Part shown: positions 1 through 8,951 of the stretch, one piece after another
How the letters are laid out: every line of letters starts with the position of its first letter
Position numbering within the stretch: position 1 is the first letter of the stretch
NCBI RefSeq assembly: GCF_000422405.1
Contig: NZ_AULS01000002.1
Span: forward strand, 124,001-188,000
Source: Microbacterium luticocti DSM 19459
Lineage (GTDB): Bacteria; Actinomycetota; Actinomycetes; Actinomycetales; Microbacteriaceae
Direction: 5' to 3'
Length of the DNA: 64,000 nucleotides
Made by a program: the position numbers and the translations under genes
The notes under the pieces: model-generated
Seen by the model: only the letters and a program-made list of their open reading frames with translations
What the model was told of the DNA's origin: nothing
Database searches by the model: none

Positions 1-2349
1 GGGTGCCAGCCCGTCGGGCACGGCCGGGCAGGTCGCGACGGGTGCGGTTCCGGTTCCGGTGAAGGATGTCTCGTCGATGGTGATGTCGTGAAGGGTCACG
101 TTGCCGGTGTTGTGCACGCGGAACGTGTAGGTCACGTGCTGGTCGGCGGCAGTCACGGTGGTCGGGTCCGCCGTCTTCCCGAGGGCGATGCCCGCGGTCT
201 GCGTGACGGTGAACGAGGCGTCGTCGGGATCGGAGGTCACCGTCTGGTCATCGGGGCCGAGGGCCGTGGCCGTCGCCGTGTTGGTGACGGCGTCGCCCTT
301 GTCGATGTCGGCCTGGGTGACCCGGTACACCGCGGTGCAGGTGGTCTTCTGTCCGGGGGCGAGGGATGCCGCAGCCTGCGAGCAGTCGACCTGCGGCGCG
401 GTGCCGGCGCCTGTGAACTCGGTCTCGTTCACAGCCGGAGAGTGCAGAGTGACGTTGCCGGTGTTGGTCAGGGTGAACGTGTAGGTCAGCTCGTCGCCGG
501 CCTCGTCGGCGACAGCCGGAGAGACCGTCTTCTCGAGTGCGAGCTTCGGGTCTTGCTGGAACGGAACCCTCACCGACGACGGATCAGAGGTGATGGGGTC
601 GGAGTTCGGGGGCGTGCCGGTCGCGGTCGCGGTGTTGTCGATCTTGCCGGCGTTGACGTCGTCCTGCGTGATCGTGTACGTGTCGGCGGCGCGGCAGGTC
701 TGCTGCTGGCCGGGCTGCAACTCATCCCAGTGACAGGCCGACACGTCGGGTGTGGGAGACCCGGTGCCGTGGAAGTCGTCGGCGACAAAGACATCCGTCA
801 GCGGCACGTTCCCGGTGTTGGTCACGACGAACGTGTACTGCACGTTGGCGCCGACGACGAGTGCCGTCACGTCCGCCGACTTCACGATGGTGATCGCCGG
901 GTTCGCCTTCTCGACCGGGGTCTCGGTGCTCGAGGGCGGCGAGGTGACCGTCGCGGTGGTGCCGTCGGGCGTCGCGGTGGCCGTGGCGGTGTTCTTCACC
1001 GACGCGGCGGTGACGTCGTCGTCGGTCACCGTGTAGGCGGGGGCGGTGCAGGTGGTGGATGCCCCGGGGGCGAGCGTCGTCGTCGGGCAGGTGACCGTGC
1101 CGACCTTCGGGTCTGCCACCGCGACGCCGTGCACGGGCACCTGGCCGGTGTTGGTCACGGTGAACGTGTACGCGATGGTGTCGCCCGCGTCGGTGATGCC
1201 GTTGCCGTTGACGTCGGTGGGGGTGCCGGCCTTCTTCACCAGGCCGAGCGATGACGGCTTGGCGGTGTTCGTGATGGTGCAGACCAGGTCGTCGCCGATG
1301 CCGACGCTCGTGGTGGCGGAGGTGCCCGCGGCGCGGGCGATCGTGCCGTCCGGTGTGCCGTTGCGCGTGCACTCCCAACTGGGCACGTAGTTGTCGGCCG
1401 ATCCCGACGTGATCGACTCGGACAGCGTGTAGTCCTCGCCGTTCGCACCGGTGAGGACCGTGAGCGCCCCGGTGCTCGCGTGCCCGCTGCCGTCGGTGGT
1501 GGCGCTGCCGATGTGGTTGTCGGCCGAGTCGGTGACCGCGATCCCGAACGCGTCGCCGGGGTACCCGTTCACCACGGTCTTGTTCAGCGTGATCTTCGAG
1601 ATGAGCACGCCGAAGGCGATGCCTTCCTTTCCATTGCCGGTCATCGACAGGGTGAAGGTGGACGGGTTGTCGGCGGCGAGGAGGGCCGTGCCGGTCTTGG
1701 GAGACGAGCCCGTGTTCGACCCGGTGCACCTCGCGTTGGTCGACGGCAACGGGCCGAGCCCGCCGCCGCACGCGTTCCCGAGCGTGCTGATCAGTTCGAG
1801 GGGTTTGTTCGACGACCAGTCGAGGTATTCGCCGCGATCGGTGGCCTCGGCGTCGGCACCGACGAGCGCGTAGCCGGTGACGATCCCCCCGTCCGCCGTG
1901 TGCATCGTGAGGTCACTGAGCGAGGCGGTCGTGACACCGCCTCCGACGGTGTGGTACAGCGCGGGCTTTCCTGCGACGCCGGTGTAGTGGCCACGGTTGC
2001 CCAGATACGACCCCGTCCAGGTCGGAAACGCGACAGGTGCGACGGCGATGCCGGTGACTTTGAGCGTATAGGTGAGCGTGTAGCCCCCGGGGAGCGTCAC
2101 GCTCATCTGCTGCCCGCCGGCGGAACCGGCCTGAGCCGGGTCGTAGCCCGACATGTCGAACCAGCACAGCGTCGAGGCGTAGGTGCCGGTGCCGGGGTCG
2201 GCGAAGTCACAGGTCGCATCCGTCGCTGCCTGCGCAGCGGTGGGGACGCTCAGCCCGATGACCGCGAGCGCGGCGACGACCAGACCCGCAGCCCACGTTC
2301 GCCACGACCGGCGTGCGGTGCGATCGGCGTGCAAGGTGTCGGTCTGCAT
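1..2349 (-). CDS. CshA-like fibrillar surface adhesin with DUF11-type repeats (C-terminus beyond window)
   Basis: Secreted cell-surface protein, 783 residues visible, open at the left edge. The reading frame runs uninterrupted from an ATG preceded by a GGGGGG Shine-Dalgarno. Residues 1-41 form a signal peptide: basic start, hydrophobic core LVVAALAVIGL, and AQA at the probable cleavage point. Residues about 45-250 resemble the non-repetitive domain of CshA/CshB adhesins (YASTLCWFDMSGY). Residues about 250-362 look like a Cna-B/SpaA-type beta domain (KTVVNGYPGDAF, CTITNTA). From about 366 onward come successive roughly 115-residue repeats with the motifs YTFTVTNTGNV, CTAxYxVTxxD and NTATATG, as in DUF11/DUF7507 repeats. 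Adhesion or cell-wall structure is inferred. An LPXTG anchor would lie outside the window. All plus-strand frames here are shadows of the repeats. Confidence 0.85.
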   Translation of the reverse strand, partial: MQTDTLHADRTARRSWRTWAAGLVVAALAVIGLSVPTAAQAATDATCDFADPGTGTYASTLCWFDMSGYDPAQAGSAGGQQMSVTLPGGYTLTYTLKVTGIAVAPVAFPTWTGSYLGNRGHYTGVAGKPALYHTVGGGVTTASLSDLTMHTADGGIVTGYALVGADAEATDRGEYLDWSSNKPLELISTLGNACGGGLGPLPSTNARCTGSNTGSSPKTGTALLAADNPSTFTLSMTGNGKEGIAFGVLISKITLNKTVVNGYPGDAFGIAVTDSADNHIGSATTDGSGHASTGALTVLTGANGEDYTLSESITSGSADNYVPSWECTRNGTPDGTIARAAGTSATTSVGIGDDLVCTITNTAKPSSLGLVKKAGTPTDVNGNGITDAGDTIAYTFTVTNTGQVPVHGVAVADPKVGTVTCPTTTLAPGASTTCTAPAYTVTDDDVTAASVKNTATATATPDGTTATVTSPPSSTETPVEKANPAITIVKSADVTALVVGANVQYTFVVTNTGNVPLTDVFVADDFHGTGSPTPDVSACHWDELQPGQQQTCRAADTYTITQDDVNAGKIDNTATATGTPPNSDPITSDPSSVRVPFQQDPKLALEKTVSPAVADEAGDELTYTFTLTNTGNVTLHSPAVNETEFTGAGTAPQVDCSQAAASLAPGQKTTCTAVYRVTQADIDKGDAVTNTATATALGPDDQTVTSDPDDASFTVTQTAGIALGKTADPTTVTAADQHVTYTFRVHNTGNVTLHDITIDETSFTGTGTAPVATCPAVPDGLAP

Positions 2350-2453
2350 GGTTCCCCCCGGCGTCAGGGCGCGCCTGAAGGCAGACTCGGGCGCGCTCCC
2401 CAACGACGATATCGGCTGGGAGAGTCCTGGCAAAGTCCTCTGTACCGACGACG

Positions 2454-2493
2454 AAGCCCCGGCCGCCTCGTTCTCCGAGGCTGACCGGGGCTT
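2454..2493 (-). terminator. Stem-loop terminator downstream of tRNA-Arg
   Basis: AAGCCCCGG (2454-2462) pairs with CCGGGGCTT (2485-2493). An inner stem CCTCG/CGAGG lies inside the loop. It sits 20 nt past the 3' end of the leftward tRNA and before the adhesin start. There is no clear U-tract, as is common in high-GC actinobacteria. Confidence 0.6.
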
Positions 2494-2512
2494 CTACTGT
2501 CTCAACACAGTG

Positions 2513-2585
2513 CGCGCTCGAAGGGACTCGAACCCCCAACCTTCTGATCCGTAGTCAGATGCTCTATCCATTGAGCTACGAGCGC
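2513..2585 (-). tRNA. tRNA-Arg (anticodon ACG)
   Basis: The 73-nt minus-strand sequence folds as a cloverleaf. The 7-bp acceptor is GCGCTCG/CGAGCGC, the anticodon loop is CTACGGA with anticodon ACG, and the T-loop is GGTTCGAGTCC. The discriminator base is G and CCA is not encoded. ACG is read as ICG by adenosine deamination and decodes the CGU/CGC/CGA arginine codons. Confidence 0.95.
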
Positions 2586-2660
2586 TCGTGCACATCGCTG
2601 CGCACAGGGATCCATCTTATCCGACGGATGACGTGACCGCGAATCGGGCTTCGTCGGCCG

Positions 2661-3347
2661 CTACTCCAGCTCGGAGAGGTCGACGTCGCCGGCTCGGGGC
2701 GCGGCATCCGTCGCCGTCACGTCGTGCAGGTCGCCCGCCGCCCCCTGCACGTTGCGGCGGCGATGCGCGGCCAGGCGCGGCAGGTCGACCAGGCGCAGCG
2801 ACTGCATGCGCGCCTCGCGCAGCTTTGCGTAGTCGGGCTCGAGGTCGGGCCGGGCGGCCTCGATGCTCAGGGTGCTCTGGATGTTGCGCTCGACATCCGA
2901 CCATGCGGCCTCGCGGGCGGCTTCGACGAGCGCGCGCAGCTCTTCGGGGTTCTCGGCGCGCTCGCGCAGCTCTTTCGCGACCCGTTCGGACTGCCGCTGT
3001 CGCTTGCGCAGATTGCGCACGTCACGGCTGCGGTAATCGTGCGTGCCGTACGAGTCGCTGTACCGACGGCTCGCGCGGCGCTTGGCGGCCTCCATGCGGC
3101 GGGCGTCCTGCTCGGCCTCGTCGGCCAGGTTCAGCAGCGTGTCGCGCGCCTCGGGCACGAACCTGTCGACGTCGAAGTCCTCGCCGCCGGCGATCGTCTC
3201 GACCAGGATGCGGTTCTTCAGCGCGAGCCGGGTCGCGGCCGAGGCGACGTAGACGCCCTCGGCCACCATGTCGGCCACGCGGGTACGGCCGGGGCGCCGC
3301 CAGAACACGACGCGACGACGCGCGCCGTCACGTGTCGTGGCTGCCAC
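2661..3347 (-). CDS. Conserved hypothetical coiled-coil protein
   Basis: Predicted 228-residue soluble protein of unknown function. I chose the GTG at 3347 because AGGAGA sits six bases upstream and the N-terminal extension of the longer frame is Arg/His-rich shadow. The sequence is strongly charged. After a hydrophobic patch (MVAEGVYVASAATRLALKN) comes a long Glu/Arg/Ala-rich helix (AKRRASRRYSD, RKRQRQSERVAKELRERAE), likely a coiled coil. No catalytic motif or membrane segment is visible. It follows the membrane-protein gene on the same strand, but a terminator separates them, so it is probably its own unit. A TATCTT -10-like hexamer lies in the loop of that terminator. Confidence 0.8.
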   Translation of the reverse strand: MAATTRDGARRRVVFWRRPGRTRVADMVAEGVYVASAATRLALKNRILVETIAGGEDFDVDRFVPEARDTLLNLADEAEQDARRMEAAKRRASRRYSDSYGTHDYRSRDVRNLRKRQRQSERVAKELRERAENPEELRALVEAAREAAWSDVERNIQSTLSIEAARPDLEPDYAKLREARMQSLRLVDLPRLAAHRRRNVQGAAGDLHDVTATDAAPRAGDVDLSELE

Positions 3348-3362
3348 TGGTTCTCCTGCGCT

Positions 3363-3404
3363 CGGGCCGGGCTTCTGGTTCAAAGATAACCGTCGCCCGG
3401 CCCG
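3363..3404 (-). terminator. Stem-loop terminator after the aldose-epimerase operon
   Basis: A perfect 10-bp stem, CGGGCCGGGC (3363-3372) with GCCCGGCCCG (3395-3404), and a 22-nt AT-richer loop. It lies 18 nt past the stop of the leftward membrane-protein gene. Confidence 0.6.
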
Positions 3405-3421
3405 CGCGGGAGTCGCCGTGC

Positions 3422-3814
3422 TCAGGCCGGTTTGGTGTAGCGGGCGCTGCCGAATCCGATGATGTACAGGCCGATGATCGACAGCAGCCACAGCAGGAAG
3501 AACGAGAAGACCCCGCCCTTGCCGAAGCCGCGGCCGACTCGGATGGCCACGATGATCGAGAAGACGATGTTGACGATCGGGATGATCAGCAGCAACGTCA
3601 TCCAGGCCGAGAAGCCGGCGATCTTCACGAGGATGAACACGTTCACGATCGGGATGATCGCGAGGATGCCGGGCCACCCGGCCTTGGTGAACACCCGCCA
3701 CAGGGCCACGACGGCGAGCACGTACAGCACGATCCCCACGATCGAGGTGCCGGGCCCGAACAGCTGGGCCCAGAACTGGTTCGCGGTGTCGTCGGTGAGG
3801 GCGGCGGGCATCAT
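3422..3814 (-). CDS. Small integral membrane protein (DUF5684-like)
   Basis: 130-residue membrane protein with about four hydrophobic segments (IVGIVLYVLAVVALW, ILAIIPIVNVFILV, TLLLIIPIVNIVFSII, FFLLWLLSIIGLYII). The repeated IPIVN motif and GRGFGKGG loop are typical of the DUF5684 family, whose function is not established. The start at 3814 was chosen because its ATG overlaps the TGA of the upstream epimerase gene (ATGA), indicating translational coupling. A second ATG at 3811 is possible. It ends before a strong terminator hairpin. Co-expression with aldose epimerase is clear, but a functional link is only inferred. Confidence 0.85.
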   Translation of the reverse strand: MMPAALTDDTANQFWAQLFGPGTSIVGIVLYVLAVVALWRVFTKAGWPGILAIIPIVNVFILVKIAGFSAWMTLLLIIPIVNIVFSIIVAIRVGRGFGKGGVFSFFLLWLLSIIGLYIIGFGSARYTKPA

Positions 3815-4746
3815 GCGAGCGCTCCGATGCGCCAGTGGGCGGTCGAGGACTCGCCGGGGTGCAATGTGATCATCCCCGTATCGTAGGGGTAGCGGTCGAC
3901 GTTGAACGCATCCGGCGCGCAGGTCATCGGCTCCACCGCCACCGCGTCGCGGCCGCCGCCCGGCTGGTCGAAGGTGTACACCTGCACCCACCCGCACGCG
4001 GCGTCCCACTGCATCTCGACGCCCGAGCCGGTGGCATCCGTGAGCCGTGCGATCACGGCGCCGTCGTCGTCGGCGGTCAGCGCCGTGAAGGCGTGGTCGA
4101 TGCGGGCGTGGCCGATCGGGCGCGCGATGCGGAAGTCGAAGCGCGTCGGGTCGGTGTCGACCGGCGCAAGGCCGGCGGGCACGAGCCGGTCGTCGGTCAC
4201 CTGCAGCACCTGCGCGGCGGGCACCTCGAGCGTCCAGTCGTCGAGCCGGCCCGATCCGGCCAGCAGGTACGGGTGGGCCGCAGCGCCCCACGGAGCCGGC
4301 TCGGCAGAGTCGTTCACCGCCGTCACCGACTGGGTGATGCCCAGCGACGTGAGCGCGAACGTGGTACGCACGGTCACGCGCCACGGGTAGCCGGTCTGCG
4401 GTTCGATCACGCCCTCGAGGGTGACGTGGCTGGCGCCCTTGTCGACGGGCACGAACTCGAGCCACGACACCAGGCCGTGCATCGCATGGCCGCGGGCGGG
4501 CTCGGTCAGCGGCAACTGGTGGTGCGTGCCGGCGAACGTGTAGCGGCCGTCGACGATGCGGTTCGGCCAGGGCGCGAGGGTCGCCCCGCGGTGGTGCGGA
4601 CGCACCTGGTCGGCGTCGAACGGCAGGATCAGGTCGCGGCCGCCGAAGGTCAGGCTGCGCAGCGTCGCGCCGACGCTCGCGATCACCGCCTCGTAGTCTC
4701 CCGCCCGCAGGGCGTGCTGGGTTCCGGACTGAGGGGTGCGTGCCAT
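3811..4746 (-). CDS. Aldose 1-epimerase family protein (GalM-like)
   Basis: 311-residue cytoplasmic enzyme of the galactose mutarotase fold. It should interconvert alpha and beta anomers of hexoses. Family landmarks visible are the PWPNRIVDGRY substrate loop, the catalytic-type histidines in ARGHAMHGL and AAHPYL, and the C-terminal Glu in VAVEPMTCAPDAFN, the usual general base. The ATG at 4746 follows GAAGG; the longer frame upstream is Arg/Pro/Thr-rich noise. It could act with the Leloir genes at 37.5-44.7 kb, but it is not adjacent to them. The substrate is not determinable; glucose-6-phosphate epimerases are a less likely alternative. Confidence 0.9.
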   Translation of the reverse strand: MARTPQSGTQHALRAGDYEAVIASVGATLRSLTFGGRDLILPFDADQVRPHHRGATLAPWPNRIVDGRYTFAGTHHQLPLTEPARGHAMHGLVSWLEFVPVDKGASHVTLEGVIEPQTGYPWRVTVRTTFALTSLGITQSVTAVNDSAEPAPWGAAAHPYLLAGSGRLDDWTLEVPAAQVLQVTDDRLVPAGLAPVDTDPTRFDFRIARPIGHARIDHAFTALTADDDGAVIARLTDATGSGVEMQWDAACGWVQVYTFDQPGGGRDAVAVEPMTCAPDAFNVDRYPYDTGMITLHPGESSTAHWRIGALA

Positions 4747-4976
4747 GGAGTGCCTTCGTGAGGGTGTCGGGATGCGCCAGGCCGAGCGGCCACGAGCGGT
4801 GATTCTACCCGTGGGTGCGGTCGGGGCCCGGGTGGTCTGCGCCGGGCGGTCTGCGTCGGGGTGGTCTGCCCGGGTGGTCTGGGTCGGGTGCGGTAGGCGC
4901 GGCACGACGTAGGCTCGAAGTCGGTCCCGGTCGTACGCAGACGACACAGCGACCGTGGGGATCCGGGAGGTGCCGC

Positions 4977-5552
4977 ATGACCGACGATCCGCGCGAGGCC
5001 GCCGCGCGCTACCGGTACGAACGTGAGCGGCGCGAGCATCCGGAACTCTACGGCGACGAACCGGCCGAGGCATCCGCCCCTCGCCCGATGACCGAGACCG
5101 AGCGATGGGCGTACGTCGAGACCGCGATCCAGCAGGCGATCCGGCGCGGCGAGTTCGACGATCTGCCCGGGGCCGGCAAGCCGCTGGAGGGCCTGGGCGC
5201 CGCGCACGACCCGGACTGGTGGATCCGGCGCAAGATCGAGACCGAACGGCTCACCGGACTCGGGCCGCCCGCGCTCATGCTGCGGGTCGAGCACGAGCAG
5301 ATGGCCGCCACGCTCGACGCGCTGCGGCGCGAGGAGGACGTGCGCGAGCACCTCGAGGACTTCAACCGCCGGGTCATCGAGGCGCGGCGGCAGCTGCTCG
5401 GCGGTCCGCCAGTGGTCACGCCGACCCGCGACGTCGAGGCCGAGGTGGCCGCGTGGCGGCGGCGCCGCCAGGCGCGGGAGGATGCGGTGCGCGACCCGGC
5501 GCGCGAGTCCCCCGGGCAGCCGCGGCGGCGCGGGATGTTCCGCCGGCGCTGA
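4977..5552 (+). CDS. DUF1992 / DnaJ-homologue C28-like domain protein
   Basis: 191-residue soluble protein. The DUF1992 core is clear: WAYVETAIQQAIRRGEFDDLPGAGKPLEG (about residues 40-70), then PDWWIRRKIETERL. It is also known from DNAJC28; no J domain is present and the molecular function is unknown. The basic C-terminal tail is Arg-rich (QPRRRGMFRRR). ATG at 4977 follows GGGAGG by six bases; the in-frame upstream extension is low-complexity and lacks coding character. It is a single gene convergent with the nitronate monooxygenase gene. Confidence 0.88.
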   Translation: MTDDPREAAARYRYERERREHPELYGDEPAEASAPRPMTETERWAYVETAIQQAIRRGEFDDLPGAGKPLEGLGAAHDPDWWIRRKIETERLTGLGPPALMLRVEHEQMAATLDALRREEDVREHLEDFNRRVIEARRQLLGGPPVVTPTRDVEAEVAAWRRRRQAREDAVRDPARESPGQPRRRGMFRRR

Positions 5553-5588
5553 GCGGCCCCGCTGCGTCGTGCGGGAGGTGGACCGCCC

Positions 5589-6629
5589 TCAGCCCGGGAG
5601 ACCGGCGACCAGCTCGGCGAACACCTCGGCGGCGTCGGTGCGGGTGCACAGCGCCGCGGCCTGCCCGGCCCACAGCGACAGGAACTCACCGCGGTCGAGG
5701 GGACCCGCCGCGGCCCGGAACCGGCCGGTCAGCCAGTTCTGCGCCGGGAACGGGGCGATCGCGCCGGCCTGCTCGATCTCGCGCACGGCGCGGTTCGGGA
5801 TGCCACGGCTGAGCCGTCCGCTCATCGCCCGCGTGAGCACGGTGCTCGTGTCCGCCGCATCGGCGATCGCCTGCCGGTGCGACGCGGGCGCCGCGGACTG
5901 GGTGGTGCGCAGGAACGCCGTGCCCACCTGCACGCCGGACGCGCCGAGCGCCGACGCGGCCGCCACACCCCGCCGGTCGGCGATGCCGCCGGCGGCGATC
6001 ACCGGCACCGAGACCGCGTCCACCACCTGCGGCACCAGCGCGAAGGTGCCGACCAACGACCGTTCCGCGGGTGCCAGGAACGACACCCGGTGCCCGGCCG
6101 CCTCGGCGCCGCTGGCGACGATCGCGTCGACGCCCGAGGCATCCAACGCCTGCGCCTCGGCGACCGTCGTCGCGGTGCCGATGACACGGATGCCGCGGCC
6201 GTGTGCGGCGTCGACGAGCTCCCGCGACGGCGCGCCGTAGACGAGGCTCAGCACCGCCGGCGCGGCGTCGAGCACCGCCTCGAGCTGGTCGTCGAACGGC
6301 GGCAGGAACCGGTCCGGTATCGCGGGGACCTCGAGGCCGAGCTCGGCGAAGATCGGCGCGACGGCGGCGATCGCGGCAGTCAGGTCGACCTCGTCGGGCG
6401 TGACCTCGTCGCCGGTGGGCAGCCACAAATTCACCGCGAACGGCCGGTCCGTCGCGGCCCGCAGCTCGGCGACGGTGTCGCGGATGCGGCCTGGCGCGTA
6501 CCCGTACAGGCCATAGGAGCCGAGCCCGCCCGCCTCGCTCACCGCGGCGGTCAGCGCCACCGACGAGAGTCCGCCGAACGGCCCGAGCACGATCGGATGC
6601 CGGATGCCGAGCACGTCACGAAGAGCCAT
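5589..6629 (-). CDS. Nitronate monooxygenase (2-nitropropane dioxygenase family)
   Basis: 346-residue FMN-dependent TIM-barrel enzyme expected to oxidise alkyl nitronates such as propionate 3-nitronate. Recognisable elements are the N-terminal IRHPIVLGPFGGLSSVALTAAVSEAGGLG phosphate/flavin region, VNLWLP, GVDAIVASGAEAAGHR (the AxGxEAGGH-like motif) and VPVIAAGGIADRRGVAAASALGASGVQVGTAFL near the flavin phosphate site. Length fits the family (about 320-380). It is leftward and single, with a 21-bp repeat array between its start and the end of helR. Some family members are flavin enzymes of other specificity. Confidence 0.9.
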   Translation of the reverse strand: MALRDVLGIRHPIVLGPFGGLSSVALTAAVSEAGGLGSYGLYGYAPGRIRDTVAELRAATDRPFAVNLWLPTGDEVTPDEVDLTAAIAAVAPIFAELGLEVPAIPDRFLPPFDDQLEAVLDAAPAVLSLVYGAPSRELVDAAHGRGIRVIGTATTVAEAQALDASGVDAIVASGAEAAGHRVSFLAPAERSLVGTFALVPQVVDAVSVPVIAAGGIADRRGVAAASALGASGVQVGTAFLRTTQSAAPASHRQAIADAADTSTVLTRAMSGRLSRGIPNRAVREIEQAGAIAPFPAQNWLTGRFRAAAGPLDRGEFLSLWAGQAAALCTRTDAAEVFAELVAGLPG

Positions 6630-6665
6630 GCCCCGACGCTACCCCCGTCGCCCCGTCGGTCCGCA

Positions 6666-6728
6666 CGACCGGTCAGTCGGCCAGGGCGACCGGTCAGTCG
6701 GTCAGCGCGACCGGTCAGTCGGTCAGCA
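6666..6728. repeat. Three tandem 21-bp repeats
   Basis: Three near-identical units (6666-6686, 6687-6707, 6708-6728) of consensus CGACCGGTCAGTCGGTCAGCG. The third unit contains the helR stop codon (6715-6717) and codes for its last residues. Each unit carries the same stop in that frame, so copy-number change would not alter the protein end. Confidence 0.85.
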
Positions 6729-8895
6729 CGATCAGCTGCCCGGTGGCTCGGGTCATCGCCACATAGCGGTCGACGGCACCGGTGACGCCCTCACCGAAGG
6801 CGCCCGGCTCATGGATGAGCACGAGGTCGAACTCCAGCCCCTTCACGTGCTCGGGGCTGAGCGAACGCACCCGGTCCGACCCGGCGAAGCCGACGCCCTC
6901 CGCATCGGCGAAGCCGGAACCGCCCACGACGCACGCGATGCCTTCGGCGTGCGTGTCGAGCCACTCGGCGAGGATCGCGTCGCGTTCGGATGCGGTGGCG
7001 TGCCGCACCGGGATGCCGGTGGACCGCACCGACGTCGGCACGTTCGCGTCGGGCAGCACCGCGCGGATGACCGGGGCCGCGGCATCCATCACCTCGTGGG
7101 GGGTGCGGTAGTTGACCGTCAGCGACATCTGCCGCACCTCGCGCAGACCCACCCGCTGCAGCCGCGCGGTCCACGTCTCGGCGAAGCCGCGCCGGGCCTG
7201 CGCGCGGTCGCCGACGACCGTGAACGAGCGCGACGGGCACCGCCGCAGCAGCATCTGCCACTGGGCGTCGGTGAGCTCTTGCGCCTCGTCGACGACGATG
7301 TGCGCGAACGGTCCCGCGAGCAGGTCGGGGTCGAGGCGCGCCAGCCCCGACTCGTCCTCGAGCGAGGTCTGCAGGTCGCCCCCGCGCAGCATCGACACGA
7401 GGTCTTCGCCGTCGTCGGCCGACGAGATGAGGTACTCGGCGACGTCGTCGCGGTATGCGCGCTGCGCGGCCAGCTCGGCCTCGCGGCGCCGCCGCACGCG
7501 ACTGGCCCGCGGGTCGCCGAGCCGCAGGCGCGCGGCATCCAGCAGCGGCAGGTCGTCGAGCGTGAACGGCGCGTCGGCGGGCCGCTGCAGCAACGCCGCC
7601 TCCTCGGCGGTCAGCCACGGCGCACAGCGGCGCAGGAACGCCGGCACCGTGAACAGGTCGGTGACGACGACGGATGCCTCTACCAGCGGCCATCCGCGTT
7701 GGAAGGCCGCCGCGAGCGGCTCACACTGCCGTAGCGCCTGCAGGAACTGCCGGCCCGGGACCTCGGGGTCGCCGAGCCGGTCGTACAGGCCCGCCACGAG
7801 CGTCTGCCACACCTGATCGCGGGCGTCGTTGTGGCTGAGCCCCGGCTCGGGGGCGTCGAACGCATCGGCCCAGTCCTGGACGCTCACCGACAGTTCACCC
7901 CACGGGGTGTCGACCTTCAACGCGGCGGTCGGGGGCTCCTCGTAGAACCGCACTGCGCGTTCGACGGCCTCGACCCAGCGTGCATCGGCCTTCAACGCCG
8001 CGACCTTCGGATCGGTCTCGGGTACGGCATCCGCCCCCTCGCGCACCAGGTCGGTGAGGGTGCACAGCTGCACGCCGTCTTCGCCCAGGCTCGGCAGCAC
8101 GTCCGAGACGTAGGCGAGGTACGGCTGGTGGGGGCCGACGAAGAGGACGCCGCCGCCCGAGCCCGACAGGCGCGCGTCGGAGTAGAGCAGGTACGCCGCC
8201 CGGTGCAGGGCGACGACGGTCTTTCCTGTGCCCGGGCCGCCGTCGACCACGAGTGCGCCGCGCGAGTCGGCGCGGATGATCGCATCCTGGTCGGACTGGA
8301 TCGTGGCGAGCACGTCGCGCATGCGCTCGGTGCGGCTCGACCCGAGGCTCGCGATGAACGCCGACTGGTCGTCGAACGCGGCGGTGCGGCCGAGGCTCGC
8401 GGCGGTGTCGGGGTCGAACACCTCGTCCCAATAGTCGGTGATACGCCCGGCGGTCCAGCGGTACCGGCGCCGACTGACCAGGCCCATCGGGTCGGCGGCG
8501 GTGGCGGCGAAGAACGGCGCCGCGGCGGGGGCGCGCCAGTCGACGAGCAAGCGGTCGCCGGAGGCATCGGCCAGACCGATGCGTCCGATGTAGACCGGGC
8601 CGGCGGCATCCGGGTCCATACGGCCCAGGCAGATGTCGAGGTGAAAGCGGCGCAGCAGCCGCAGCCGCGACTGCAACCGGCGCACCTCGGCGTCGCGTTC
8701 GATCGCGTACTGTCCGCCGCGACCGGCGGGCGCGGCGAGGCGGTCGGCCAGGCGCCGCTGCACCTCGGTGATCTCGTCGCCCAGGCGTGCGGCGATGGCG
8801 GCGAACCGGCGGCGGTCGCCGTCGATGAGGGCGGGGTCGGCTCTCGCCGACAGGCGTGCGGGCAGGGCGAAGACGTCGACGGATGTCGCGGGCAT
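6715..8895 (-). CDS. helR: RNA polymerase recycling motor ATPase HelR (HelD-like, rifamycin resistance)
   Basis: 726-residue superfamily-1 ATPase. Family knowledge: HelR binds RNA polymerase, displaces rifamycins and rescues stalled enzyme. Visible motifs are Walker A GGPGTGKT (about 219-226), VVDEAQELT (Walker B, about 536), VVGDRAQ, NYRTP, VKGLEFD and YVAMTRA. An N-terminal helical arm region (LPARLSARADPALIDGD, residues 10-27) and the FDDQSAFIASLGSSRTERMRDV linker fit the HelR subgroup. The insertion between the two RecA domains is the region that reaches the polymerase channel. Start 8895 (MPATSV) has GGAG upstream; the longer frame is Cys/Pro-rich noise. An inverted repeat like the RAE lies 56 nt upstream. 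Confidence 0.88.
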   Translation of the reverse strand: MPATSVDVFALPARLSARADPALIDGDRRRFAAIAARLGDEITEVQRRLADRLAAPAGRGGQYAIERDAEVRRLQSRLRLLRRFHLDICLGRMDPDAAGPVYIGRIGLADASGDRLLVDWRAPAAAPFFAATAADPMGLVSRRRYRWTAGRITDYWDEVFDPDTAASLGRTAAFDDQSAFIASLGSSRTERMRDVLATIQSDQDAIIRADSRGALVVDGGPGTGKTVVALHRAAYLLYSDARLSGSGGGVLFVGPHQPYLAYVSDVLPSLGEDGVQLCTLTDLVREGADAVPETDPKVAALKADARWVEAVERAVRFYEEPPTAALKVDTPWGELSVSVQDWADAFDAPEPGLSHNDARDQVWQTLVAGLYDRLGDPEVPGRQFLQALRQCEPLAAAFQRGWPLVEASVVVTDLFTVPAFLRRCAPWLTAEEAALLQRPADAPFTLDDLPLLDAARLRLGDPRASRVRRRREAELAAQRAYRDDVAEYLISSADDGEDLVSMLRGGDLQTSLEDESGLARLDPDLLAGPFAHIVVDEAQELTDAQWQMLLRRCPSRSFTVVGDRAQARRGFAETWTARLQRVGLREVRQMSLTVNYRTPHEVMDAAAPVIRAVLPDANVPTSVRSTGIPVRHATASERDAILAEWLDTHAEGIACVVGGSGFADAEGVGFAGSDRVRSLSPEHVKGLEFDLVLIHEPGAFGEGVTGAVDRYVAMTRATGQLIVLTD

Positions 8896-8951
8896 GAGGC
8901 TCCAGAACCGGTGGGCGGGTGGCGGGCAGAGGTCGATTCTGCACCCGCACG

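Noticed and set aside
88..1254. 388-codon plus-strand frame in the adhesin region
   Set aside because: Val/Gly/Arg repeats mirror the DUF11-type repeats of the minus-strand adhesin.
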